Below are positions 44,001-55,299 of a stretch of DNA of 64,000 nucleotides, piece by piece. The notes below the pieces were generated by a model. The model was not told the DNA's origin and ran no database searches. It saw nothing but the letters and a program-made list of their open reading frames with translations. The first letter of the stretch is position 1, and each line of letters starts with the position of its first letter. The translations under genes were made by a program, and so were the position numbers. Origin of the DNA: Sipunculus nudus (lineage: Eukaryota > Annelida > Sipuncula > Golfingiida > Sipunculidae); contig CM049310.1 in the NCBI GenBank assembly GCA_026874595.1, positions 39,561,558 through 39,625,557 on the forward strand, read 5' to 3'.

Positions 44001-46019
44001 ATTACACAATTTACCTGACGAAACTTCTCTTGAAGTTTTACCCGGAAAAGACTTCACTGCCCTGTGCCAGTGGTCAATTGAATTATGGTACATACTACTA
44101 TATAGATTTGCGTGTTATGTTGATGAAAATAAATGTTTCATTTTACAGTTAATTGATGACAAAACAATTAAACTTTTAAGACTTAGTCCTTGAGTTTTGA
44201 AATAGCTATTCAGGCTACAGAAACAACAAACCAGAAGAAATATTCTTTCTTTTATAAGTAAGAATATGAAACCCTTCTATGGTTTAGGGATTTTGGTGTG
44301 GTAATGAAAAATTATTCCGTATTAAAATTCGTCGATACACGTCCCCTTTCCATAAGTCGCTCCGCAGATAGATTCTAGCTTTAACGCTGTGCTCGGTGTA
44401 CTTTCACGTTGCATCCCCGTGCCCGTATCGAATCTGATAAGTTTCCTTCTCCCTGCTCATTATTAGAACTGCCATTTTGCGTGCACACACAAAAAAATGT
44501 AGTCACATGTCGCATGTCAAGATTACGATTATTGTTACAATTATGACAATAATTATGAAACCTGAAACTGAGAGTATTTCGACGGATGTTACATACATAT
44601 GTCAGGTAGAATGATTTTTAAAAATTATAAAGTGTGGGCTGAAGAAATGTAGAAATTAGCCCAAACTATACAAACCTACATGCCTTTAAAAAATTGTGTA
44701 AGATTGAAGAGTATCTGAATTCTCAGGTCACTAAAAAAAAAAAACAGAAGAAAGTATCTGTGAAATTTGCGATTTTAATCAAATAGAAATGCATTTAATT
44801 TTTTATATGAAGGTAACGCGTACATGATTGCAAACAGAAGTAATGTTCGAAAACATACAGATAAAATGTCCTTACTTTGCTTCTATGGATGACTCGAGTA
44901 AGTTTATAATCTAACGACACATGAATATAAATTAATATCACGTTAGATATTCGGCATAATGCCGTTCTGTTTGGGGAATATACAGAGAAAAGGAACACTC
45001 ACAGACTCAGGAACCACAATTTATTAATTTTCTTAAGACACCCGGGCTACCTATGGTACTAATCCTTTTATCACACACCTGAGATGTAAACGAACCCAAC
45101 ACCTGGAACACAGCAACAATTGCTATTAATATTTTTAGAACAATATACGTCATGGCACAAATTGCTTGGAACTGAGCACGAGCACAGCTCATTGGCATTT
45201 GTTTCGTTTACAATAATATGACCAAGTAATGGAGCAAAGATAATTGCGTGTGTCATTGAAGAACAGGATAAAGGAAATAAAGACAGGAATGTGAGAAATT
45301 AGTCTGATATAATAAAGGAAGTACAGAATCTAAAGGGAAAGCAGGTTAGTATGGATGGATGGATGGATGGATGGATGGATGGATGGATAAAAAAACGGAA
45401 TGCATTTATATACATGTTCATGTAAAATTAAGGCAAATCGTTAAGTAATCTCTATGTATTTTTTTATGTAATCAAATAATTTCTTATTTAACGAGTGACT
45501 ACTATTAGGATCACAAGACAGAATCATGTCAGTGTTTTAGACTTATGTTCATATCATTTTCACACTTATAAAGGTGTTTATGTCTTTCCTGTTGATAAAG
45601 TGGGCAGTTATGGAAATAGTGGTGGATGTTGTCTGCTGAAAAGAAAAATAAACCTAACAACTTTAGGGGAACAACACCATAACCTGTGTTAACTGCTCAA
45701 AAACAAGGTTAATGATTACAAGATTGCACTAATACCTGAACACGTGGACTGGGCATTATAATTTTGATCGTCATTGAATCACTCCTATTTTGATAATTTT
45801 TGTTTATTTTCTCTGTTTCTTTACTTTCCCTTTTTCTGTTTTTTTCTTTCATTCCTTAAACTAACAACATCTGTATTGCCCAAAATATTCAGTTATTTAA
45901 TATATCACCTTTCTCTTTGAAGTATATTAAGATGAAGGACAGTTTGTAAAGAACAGAAAGTGAATTTGGACACCTCACCCAGTCACGCATCACTTCAGTC
46001 AAGCCGTTGAAGCCACTTT

Positions 46020-46265
46020 ATGTCGTTTTAATTAACATCAAACATTGTTAGGTTCCCACATTAAACCCTAATCCTCACAGTGGACAAGCCATGGTCACGC
46101 CTGAATGGCGACGACGACCCCGCTCCCTTTGTTCTTTTAGGAGCAGTTAATGAGTAATCAACACACTGTTGTTTGTCCAGTATTCTTTGAAACATCGCGT
46201 CCTCATTGGCTGTATATGACAAACTCTTGCACTTCACAAGACGGTAGCCATCATATAAGAAAGGC
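46020..46265 (+). promoter_or_regulatory. upstream module and promoter of copy G
   Basis: Module blocks are CAAACATTGTTAGG (palindrome damaged by one base), CATGGTCACGCCTGAATGGC, GCGACGACGACCCCGCTC, TTCTTTGAAACATCGCGTC, inverted CCAAT at 46205-46209 and TATAAG at 46254-46259. Confidence 0.65.
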
Positions 46266-46407
46266 ACAGGTCATTCCCCTTCAGATGATCTCAGAAGCTC
46301 AAGATATACAGCACGACAATACAGCAGAGTTGATATAACTAGCAGCTACCAAAAGAACTACACTGTACAGTCATATCATTAGGAAATCGAGTGTTCAGTG
46401 TGATAAT

Positions 46408-46991
46408 ATGGCAGCTCTACTCATGTCAGGTTGGTGCCATCCATTGCAGCAGACGATATCGGTCTCAAGGGATTACTGTCTCCGGGGTGACTCGCATTGT
46501 TACAATTCATTCAGTTATGAATATTACAGAGGCGAAATGGGACATTACTGTTACAGCCAAAACGAACCCATGGTGAACCTCAAGATGACGTCACATACAG
46601 AGCAGACGACAGAACCCTCCGTGCCGGTAGACCAGCCGCTCTCTGTCCAGGTCGGATCTGAGTATCACATAGATTACAGTAAATTCCCTGGACTTTTTGA
46701 AGAGGAGCGAGGACAGAGGGCGCCACAACCTGCTCTTCTTGTGAAGATGACATCGACAGAAGCGCAGCAGACGACGGACAGAGGCTGCCCTCTACCGGCA
46801 GATGTGACATCACACAGTCAACACGCTGTTTGTCTCGGCAGAATCCTGAGTTCAGTGAAAATGAGAGTGGTTGTGACTCATTGTCCTTGGAGGAAATTAT
46901 CTCACTCAGATCCTGGGAGGACTGTTTACCTGATATCAGTGTGGACTTGATCTGTGACCTGGACATAGGTCAGCACTATAGGGATTTATAA
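46408..46991 (+). pseudogene. family copy G, one-base deletion
   Basis: It reads like copy H from MAALLMSGWCHPLQQT through the Tyr-rich segment, the full core and TTDRGCPLPAD. GATGTGACATC then stands where H has GATGGTGACATC, so one G is missing near 46804. The frame runs on to 46950 with unrelated residues and loses the acidic end block. That block is still readable in the proper phase to the TAA at 46989-46991. The open product would be 180 aa. It is a recent pseudogene or a sequencing indel; the neighbouring copy H shows the intact form. Confidence 0.75.
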
Positions 46992-47228
46992 ACTGCTATT
47001 GATTATACGCAATGATAGCACATCTGTGATATTGCCCTGTGATATGTATAGACTGTTGATCTTTATGCCTGGACGTGTTAATACATTTAATGTATATCAT
47101 ATGATTTCTGTTATCATAATCTGTTGACAATATATATATGGTATTATATATATTTTATATCTTCAGATTTTTTCTCTGTGTGTGGGTCACAATTTCTGTA
47201 TCAGATTTGCGCGCCCGTGTGTATGTTT

Positions 47229-47282
<54 letters not shown>
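47229..47282. repeat. (GA)n microsatellite downstream of copy G
   Basis: GA run beside TTGCGCGCCCGTGTGTATGT, as after D and H. Confidence 0.95.
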
Positions 47283-47284
<2 letters not shown>

Positions 47285-47299
47285 CCGGATCCGGGATCT

Positions 47300-48480
47300 G
47301 ATGAAAAGGAGAAGACTATTTAAAAAATGTTAGGGGGCCGGTCATTGGATGAATTTGGGATGAAAAGGGAACGATCTGGAATTATACTTCTCAGCCTTAA
47401 AAAAAATTATTTTTTTCTCAATAACTCCTGTACATTAAATTTAGCTCAGCTGACCATAATTCAAATATGATGATTTAAAATCTCTCCCGTCCGGCCGCCC
47501 GTCTATCTTTCCGTTACACAGTCTCATTTTCATGTCCTTAAACCTATCAATCTGAAATTCAACATACATTTAGATCATAGAGATAGAATTATTAATTCTA
47601 TCTACATGCCAAAAATATATATATTAAGCGAAGTTTCGAATGAAGGTGGAGGCGAAGGAACAAACAAGTGCAAAGGGGGCAGTGGTACTGTGATTTAGCC
47701 CACAGTGTTTTTACTCAGTAAAAAAAAACTTTACTTCTGCAGTACCGATTACTAAAAAAGTATTTCATCTTCCCAGTTACAACATACCCACATGTAAAAT
47801 ATATAAGACATATGAGAGCTTATATAATCGGAACCCATATTATTTTATTTATCTATTCCGTACACCTTTACCGTATAATAATTCCTCGTACTGTTACTGT
47901 ATTTTCGATCCATTTAAAAGTCACAAAGAATAAGCCAGTCTTGGAAGATTTTTCCAATTGATAGGCAGTAAATGGTATAAAAATTCAATACTAGTTAGAT
48001 GTAAGCATTGGGGTGGGGTGGATAATTAAAAGATATAGAAAGAGACATTTACTGAATGTGAAGGCCAAGGATGCTATAATCGTAATCACACACATTTGCA
48101 ACCTTACTTAGTTCAATTACATCTTATCCCCGATCAAGTCCACACACTGGGGTACAGGTACAATAGAGCTTACATGAACCACACCATAATCCATGTTAAC
48201 TGGTCAAGGAGGGCGAGGGGGGGGGGGGGGCAGTCACAAGGACTCATTTACACCTCAGAAAGTGGACTGATCATCCGGGAGCATAAAGAAGACACAGCTT
48301 GCTTTATTAATTACCTATAATTATAATTGCTAAAATTGAATCAGCCCTTCTGTTGTAATAACTTAGTGTATGGCGTTACTCTTTGAAGTATACCAGGATG
48401 AAGGGTGGTATGATATCAACATAAAGTGGAGGTAGACTGCTTGACGGGTCACGCTTCAGTTCTGTCAAACTGAGAGAGAG
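47300..48480. repeat. 3' flank of copy G, shared with D and H blocks
   Basis: It contains the TTTAGCTCAGCTGACC dispersed-repeat segment, GATAGAATTATTAATTCTATC, a G run at about 48218, and a truncated solo upstream module at 48375-48480 (GACGGGTCACGCTTCAGTTC). No gene is recognised. Confidence 0.65.
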
Positions 48481-51009
48481 AGGGTCTCGTTCGCACCCAT
48501 GCAGCGCTCTATACTGGGACTGACTGCTTCAAAGGTCCTGACGCTTCAAACCAGTCCATTTGCTAATAACAGGAAATAAGGATTCTCTGTCTGTTTGTCT
48601 GGATATTCAAAAGGTCTCGTTGAATGTAAATGAGATTTTTTTCAGGAAGATGGTCTTGATTGGTTAACTGCAAGTCGATCCGTGGATTGCGGAAAGGTTG
48701 TGCATCCTAGCTTTATATTAATTTATAATAAATTATTCAGTCCATTCTTTAATCGTTTTCATTATAAAAAAAACCTTTAAAAAATGTCATTATATCTATC
48801 CATTGTAACCAAACCTTTAAAAAGAAATAAATTAAACCAGTAGGATGTCTGTCGGTTTTATTTTACAGCAGCACGGTTATAATGTATCAAATCTTATTTC
48901 TCACGTGGGATTTTATCTGTAATTGCTGAGTGTCCATGTCTCTGCTCTATTACACAATTTACCTGACGAAACTTCTCTTGAAGTTTTACCCGGAAAAGAC
49001 TTCACTGCCCTGTGCCAGTGGTCAATTGAATTATGGTACATACTACTCTATAGATTTGCGTGTTATGTTGATGAAAATAAATGTTTCATTTTACAGTTAA
49101 TTGATGACAAAACAATTAAACTTTTAAGACTTAGTCCTTGAGTTTTGAAATAGCTATTCAGGCTACAGAAACAACAAACCAGAAGAAATATTCTTTCTTT
49201 TATAAGTAAGAATATGAAACCCTTCTATGGTTTAGGGATTTTGGTGTGGTAATGAAAAATTATTCCGTATTAAAATTCGTCGATACACGTCCCCTTTCCA
49301 TAAGTCGCTCCGCAGATAGATTCTAGCTTTAACGCTGTGCTCGGTGTACTTTCACGTTGCATCCCCGTGCCCGTATCGAATCTGATAAGTTTCCTTCTCC
49401 CTGCTCATTATTAGAACTGCCATTTTGCGTGCACACACAAAAAAATGTAGTCACATGTCGCATGTCAAGATTACGATTATTGTTACAATTATGACAATAA
49501 TTATGAAACCTGAAACTGAGAGTATTTCGACGGATGTTACATACATATGTCAGGTAGAATGATTTTTAAAAATTATAAAGTGTGGGCTGAAGAAATGTAG
49601 AAATTAGCCCAAACTATACAAACCTACATGCCTTTAAAAAATTGTGTAAGATTGAAGAGTATCTGAATTCTCAGGTCACTAAAAAAAAAAAAAAACAGAA
49701 GAAAGTATCTGTGAAATTTGCGATTTTAATCAAATAGAAATGCATTTAATTTTTTATATGAAGGTAACGCGTACATGATTGCAAACAGAAGTAATGTTCG
49801 AAAACATACAGATAAAATGTCCTTACTTTGCTTCTATGGATGACTCGAGTAAGTTTATAATCTAACGACACATGAATATAAATTAATATCACGTTAGATA
49901 TTCGGCATAATGCCGTTCTGTTTGGGGAATATACAGAGAAAAGGAACACTCACAGACTCAGGAACCACAATTTATTAATTTTCTTAAGACACCCGGGCTA
50001 CCTATGGTACTAATCCTTTTATCACACACCTGAGATGTAAACGAACCCAACACCTGGAACACAGCAACAATTGCTATTAATATTTTTAGAACAATATACG
50101 TCATGGCACAAATTGCTTGGAACTGAGCACGAGCACAGCTCATTGGCATTTGTTTCGTTTACAATAATATGACCAAGTAATGGAGCAAAGATAATTGCGT
50201 GTGTCATTGAAGAACAGGATAAAGGAAATAAAGACAGGAATGTGAGAAATTAGTCTGATATAATAAAGGAAGTACAGAATCTAAAGGGAAAGCAGGTTAG
50301 TATGGATGGATGGATGGATGGATGGATGGATGGATAAAAAAACGGAATGCATTTATATACATATTCATGTAAAATTAAGGCAAATCGTTAAGTAATCTCT
50401 ATGTATTTTTTATGTAATCAAATAATTTCTTATTTAACGAGTGACTCCTATTAGGATCACAAGACAGAATCATGTCAGTGTTTTAGACTTATGTTCATAT
50501 CATTTTCACACTTATAAAGGTGTTTATGTCTTTCCTGTTGATAAAGTGGGCAGGTATGGAAATAGTGGTGGATGTCGTCTGCTGAAAAGAAAAATAAACC
50601 TAAAAACTTTAGGGGAACAACACCATAACCTGTGTTAACTGCTCAAAAACAAGGTTAATGATTACAAGATTGCACTAATACCTGAACACGTGGACTGGGC
50701 ATTATAATTTTGATCGTCATTGAATCACTCCTATTTTGATAATTTTTGTTTATTTTCTCTATTTCTTTACTATCCCTTTTTATGTTTTTTTTTTCTTTCA
50801 TTCCTTAAACTAACAACATCCGTATTGCCCAAAATATTCAGTTATTTCATATTTTCAATTAAATATGATGATGGGTAATTTAATATATCACCTTTCTCTT
50901 TGAAGTATATTAAGATGAAGGACAGTTTGTAAAGAACAGAAAGTGAATTTGGACACCTTACCCAGTCACGCACCACTTCAGTCAAGCCGTTGAAGCCACT
51001 TTATGTCGT

Positions 51010-51250
51010 TTTAATTAACATCAAACAGTGTTTGGTTCCCACATTAAACCCTCGTCCTCACAGTGGACAAGCCATGGTCACGCCTGAATGGCGACGACGA
51101 CCCCGCTCTCTTTGTTCTTTTAGGAGCAGTTAATGAGTAATCAACACACTGTTGTTTGTCCAGTGTTCTTTGAAACATCGCGTCCTCATTGGCTGTATAT
51201 GACAAACTCTTGCACTTCACAAGACGGTAGCCATCATATAAGAAAGGCCC
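51010..51250 (+). promoter_or_regulatory. upstream module and promoter of copy H
   Basis: CAAACAGTGTTTG at 51022-51034, CATGGTCACGCCTGAATGGC, GCGACGACGACCCCGCTC, TTCTTTGAAACATCGCGTC, inverted CCAAT at 51188-51192 and TATAAG at 51237-51242. This is the most complete set in the window along with copy D. Confidence 0.7.
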
Positions 51251-51390
51251 AGGTCATTCCCCTTCAGATGATCACAGGAGCTCAAAATATACAGCACGAC
51301 AATACAGCAGAGTTGATATAACTAGCAGCTACCAAAAGAACTACACTGTACAGTCATATCATTAGGAAATCGAGTGTTCAGTGTGATAAT

Positions 51391-51975
51391 ATGGCAGCTC
51401 TACTCATGTCAGGTTGGTGCCATCCATTGCAGCAGACGATATCGGTCTCAAGGGATAACTTTCTTCAGGGTGACTCGCATTGTTACAACTCATACAGTTA
51501 TGAAGATTACGGAGGCGGCATGGACCACTACTGTTACAGCCAATACGAACCTATGGTGAACCTCAAGATGACGTCACATACAGAGCGGACAGCAGAACCC
51601 TCCGTGCCGGTAGACCAGCCGCTCTCTGTCCAGGTCGGATTTGAGTATCACATAGATTACAGTAAATTCCCTGGACTTCTTGAAGAGGAGCGAGGACAGA
51701 GGGCGCCACAACCTGCTCTTCTTGTGAAGATGACATCGATAGAACCGCAGCAGACGACGGACAGAGGCTGCCCTCTACCGGCAGATGGTGACATCACACA
51801 GTCAACACGCTTTTTGTCTCGGCAGAATCCTGAGTTCAGTGAAAATGAGAGTGATTGTGACTCATTGTCCTTGGAGGAAATTATCTCACTCAGATCCTGG
51901 GAGGACTGTTTACCTGATATCAGTGTGGACTTGATCTGTGACCTGGACATAGGTCAGCACTATAGGGATTTATAA
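51391..51975 (+). CDS. family copy H, intact short form
   Basis: A single exon of 194 aa with the same domain order as D: MAALLMSGWCHPLQQT, YNSYSYEDYGGGMDHYCYSQ, VPVDQPLSVQVGFEYHIDYS (Phe where others have Ser), KFPGLLEEERGQRAPQP, TTDRGCPLPADGDITQS, and the LSLEEIISLRSWEDCLPDIS end block with DLDIG and final RDL. The start is fixed by the shared ATATGGCAGCTCTACTC. With a complete upstream module and intact frame it is the best candidate for an active gene here. It is convergent with copy I. The function is unknown; no enzymatic, membrane or secretion signal is visible. Confidence 0.8.
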   Translation: MAALLMSGWCHPLQQTISVSRDNFLQGDSHCYNSYSYEDYGGGMDHYCYSQYEPMVNLKMTSHTERTAEPSVPVDQPLSVQVGFEYHIDYSKFPGLLEEERGQRAPQPALLVKMTSIEPQQTTDRGCPLPADGDITQSTRFLSRQNPEFSENESDCDSLSLEEIISLRSWEDCLPDISVDLICDLDIGQHYRDL

Positions 51976-52208
51976 ACTGCTATTGATTATACGCAATGAT
52001 AGCACATCTGTGATATTGCCCTGTGATATGTATAGACTGTTGATCTTTATGCCAGGACGTGTTAATACATTTAATGTATATCTTATGATTTCTGTTATCA
52101 TAATCTGTTGACAATATATTATGGTATTATATACATTTTATATCACCAGATTTTTTCTCTGTGTGTGTGTCACAATTTCTGTATCAGATTTGCGCGCCCG
52201 TGTGTATG

Positions 52209-52209
52209 T

Positions 52210-52253
<44 letters not shown>
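52209..52253. repeat. (GA)n microsatellite downstream of copy H
   Basis: GA run in the same position as after D and G. Confidence 0.95.
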
Positions 52254-52256
<3 letters not shown>

Positions 52257-52259
52257 CGG

Positions 52260-53919
52260 ATCCGGGATCTGATGAAAAGGAGAAGACTATTTAAAAATGT
52301 TAGGGGGCCGGTCATTGGATGAATTTGGGATGAAAAGGGAACGATCTGGAATTATCCTTCTCAGCCTTAAAAAAAAATTATTTTTTTCTCAATAACTCCT
52401 GTACATTAAATTTAGCTCAGCTGACCATAATTCAAATATGATGATTTAAAATCTCTCCCGTCCTGGCCGCCCGTCTATCTTTCCGTTACACAGTCTCATT
52501 TTCATGTCCTTTGACCTATCAATCTGAAATTCAACATACATTTAGATCATAGAGATAGAATTATTAATTCTATCTACATGCCAAATATATATATATATAT
52601 ATATTTAGCGAAGTTTCGAATGAAGGTGGAGGCGAAGGAACAAACAAGCGCAAAGGGGGCAGTGGTACTGTGATTTAGCCCACAGTGCGTTTACTCAGTA
52701 AAAAAATCTTTACTTCTGCAGTACCGATTACTAAAAAAGTATTTCATCTTCCCAGTTACAACATACCCACATGTAAAATATATAAGACATATGAGAGCTT
52801 ATATAATCGGAACCCATATTATTTTATTTATAATTATTCCGTACACCTTTACCGTATAATAATTCCTCGTACTGTTACTGTATTTTCGATCCATTTAAAA
52901 GTCACAAAGAATAAGCCAGTCTTGTTGAAGATTTTTCCAATTGATAGGCAGTAAATGGTATAAAAATTCAATACTAGTTAGATGTAAGCATTGGGGTGGG
53001 ATGGATAATTAATATATATAGAAAGAGACATTGACTGAATGTGAAGGCCAAGGATGCTATAATCGTAATCACACACATTTTCAACCTTAATTAGTTCAAT
53101 TACATCTCATCCCCGATCAAGTCCACACTCTGGGGTACAGGTACAATAGAGCTTACATGATCAACCGGAACCACACCATAATCCATGTAAACTGGTCAAG
53201 GAGGGCGAGGGGGGAGGAGGGGGGGGGGCAGTCACAAGGACTCATTTACACCTCAGAAAGTGGACTGATCATCCGGGAGCATAAAGGAGACACAGCTTGC
53301 TTTATTAATTACCTTTAATTATAATTGTTAAAATTGAATCAGCCCTTCTAATGTGATAACTTAGTGTATGGCTTTACTCTTTGAAGTATACCAGGATGAA
53401 GGGTGGTTTGATATCAACATAAAGTGGAGGTAGACTGCTTGACGGGTCACGCTTCAGTTCTGTCAAACTGTAAGTCTTTGATTATGTTATTATCTATTTA
53501 TGAACATCAAACACTGTTTAGCTCCTAAGAGTATCCATTGGGTCGGGTCCTCATATTGGACAGGTTATGGTCACGCCTGTATAGCTACCGGTGGTGATGG
53601 GTGTGGGGGGGGGGGGGTGTATTGGGTTTCCGTCTCAGAAAGAAAATTTGATCATATAATGAAGTGTAAACTATCCGATGTTATAAATAGCATATGAATT
53701 GATGCATTTTTTAAAATTATATTTATATTATTGTATTTAATATATATTAAATTATATGAAATTATATTCTAACATAAATACCAAATACCCATTTTGAAGT
53801 GACACTGCGAGAAGCACAGAAATAATAACAGCTTATTGTATGATGTTAAAATAAGTACTTCCCCTTCCAATCAAGAGAGGGAGTTGCAACCCAGGCTGCT
53901 CTGTCCACCTGGACCTGGC

Positions 53920-53958
<39 letters not shown>

Positions 53959-54880
53959 AGCGCAGTGCGTTTGTAGTTTACAGAAAGGGTCTCGTTCGCA
54001 CCCATGCAGCGCTCTTTACTGGGACTGACTGCTTCAAAGGTCCTGACGCTTCAAACCAGTCCATTTGCTAATAACAGGAAATAAGGATTCTCTGTCTGTT
54101 TGTCTGGATATTCAAGAGGTCTCGTTGAATGTTAATGAGATTTTTTTTCAGGAAGATGGTCTTGATTGGTTTACTGCAAGTCGATCCGTGGATTGCGGAA
54201 AGGTTGTGCATCCTAGCTTTATATTAATTTATATAAAAAAGTTATTCAGTCCATTCTTTATTCGTTATCATTATCAAAAGAGCAAAAAAAATGTCATCAT
54301 ATCTATCCATTGTAACCAAACCTTTAAAAAGAAACCAGTAGGATGTCTGTCGGTTTTATTTTACAGCAGCACGGTTATAATGCATCAAATCTTATTTCTC
54401 ACGGGCGCTCACATGCTGAATATAAGATTAATTCTTATTATTTCCGAAAGGATAGAATGTTATTTAGTGCATTTGGTTTTACTTGTCGGTCTCTGTGGAA
54501 GTTATACTCATCAATATTATAGGTCATACAATACAAAGGGTAATGTTAGGATTCTAGTGTTGATACCATAAACTGGGAAACATGTGTTGCGGTTATCTGT
54601 CATATTTTTTGCACTTAGTTGCTCGCTCCCTTTATTCCTCTCTCACACACACATACACACACTCATACAGAAGAGGACCATTTAACAAACAAACTATCAA
54701 AGGTATAATATATATATACTTATGTATATATGTTTATTATAAAAGGCACAACAATTAGTAATAAAAAATATTACTACTAAATAAATAAAAAATCACTCTG
54801 CTGTACCTCATTTATGTATTTATCACAGAATTAAAAGTGAAATATCACAGATAGTATCACAGATTAGCGGTCCATGTTTA
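52260..54880. other. spacer between H and I, no gene recognised
   Basis: The left part repeats the D-E spacer, including a solo upstream module at 53385-53600 (GACGGGTCACGCTTCAGTTC, AACATCAAACACTGTTTAGC, TATGGTCACGCCTG). A GA run with a following G run lies at 53924-53959. From about 54405 the sequence matches 26940-27150 next to copy E. The 168-codon frame at 54065-54571 crosses the duplication junction and is not credible. Confidence 0.6.
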
Positions 54881-54886
54881 AAGTTA

Positions 54887-55265
54887 TCAATTGCACATGT
54901 CTCTCTGAGATAGACCAAAGTCGAGGTCACAGATCAGGTTTCCACTGATATTAGGTAAACAGTCCTCCCAGGATCTGAGCGAGATGATTTCCTCCAAGGA
55001 CAAAGGACTATCACGGATGGATTGGTTTGGTTCAGTCGAACAGCAGTTGATCTGTGTGGTATTCTCATCTATCGGTAGAGGGCAGCCTCTGTCTGTCGTC
55101 TGCTGCGCTTCTGTCGTTGTCATCTTCACAAAAAGATCCTCGCTCCTCTTCAAGAAGTCCAGGGAATTTACTGTAATCTATGTGATACTCTGATCCGACC
55201 TGGATGGAGAGCGGCTTGTCTACCTGCACGGAGGGTTCTGTCGTCTGCTCTGTATGTGACGTCAT
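54887..55265 (-). pseudogene. family copy I, N-terminus lost and frame broken
   Basis: The minus-strand remnant starts at KMTSHTEQTTEPSV, keeps QPLSIQVGSEYHIDYS and KFPGLLEEERG, then lacks about 25 bases that encode the QRAPQPALL segment in relatives, which shifts the frame. The rest (FVKMTTTEAQQTTDRGCPLP, DENTTQINCC, LSLEEIISLRSWEDCLPN, DLDFG, RDMCN) is in the next frame. The N-terminal third and the promoter are replaced by the 107-bp minisatellite starting at about 55275. Linker and tail match copy E. It is not functional. Confidence 0.85.
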
Positions 55266-55299
55266 CTTTAGGGGCTACCTCCATGTCCCTTGCATCCAC

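Larger units (their letters stand above)
43957..48906. repeat. tandem segmental duplication, unit 1 (contains copy G)
   Basis: The unit begins GTGGGATTTTATCTGTAATTG and ends AAATCTTATTTCTCAC. At 48907 the same beginning follows at once, giving a direct tandem junction. Identity with unit 2 is very high in the left 1.9 kb. Relative to unit 2 it lacks about 500 bases near 48478, between TCTGTCAAACTG and GGTCTCGTTCGCACC. Confidence 0.85.
48907..54402. repeat. tandem segmental duplication, unit 2 (contains copy H)
   Basis: It repeats unit 1 from 43957 onward, offset by about 4950 bases, and ends at TTTCTCACG near 54401, after which unique sequence leads to copy I. About 28 bases near 50860-50885 and about 500 bases at 53471-53985 are present here but not in unit 1. 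ATGGATGG runs differ in length between the units. Confidence 0.85.

Noticed and set aside
51391..51975. Similarity of the end block (LRSWEDCLP) to a p53-type activation motif and of YSKFPGLL to an eIF4E-binding motif
   Set aside because: The spacing of key residues does not fit either consensus (Trp to Leu-Pro is one residue too long, and the YxxxxL spacing is off by one). These are analogies only.
54065..54571. A 168-codon plus-strand frame
   Set aside because: It crosses the duplication end point at about 54402, and the matching frame is broken in the copy at 48540-48900.
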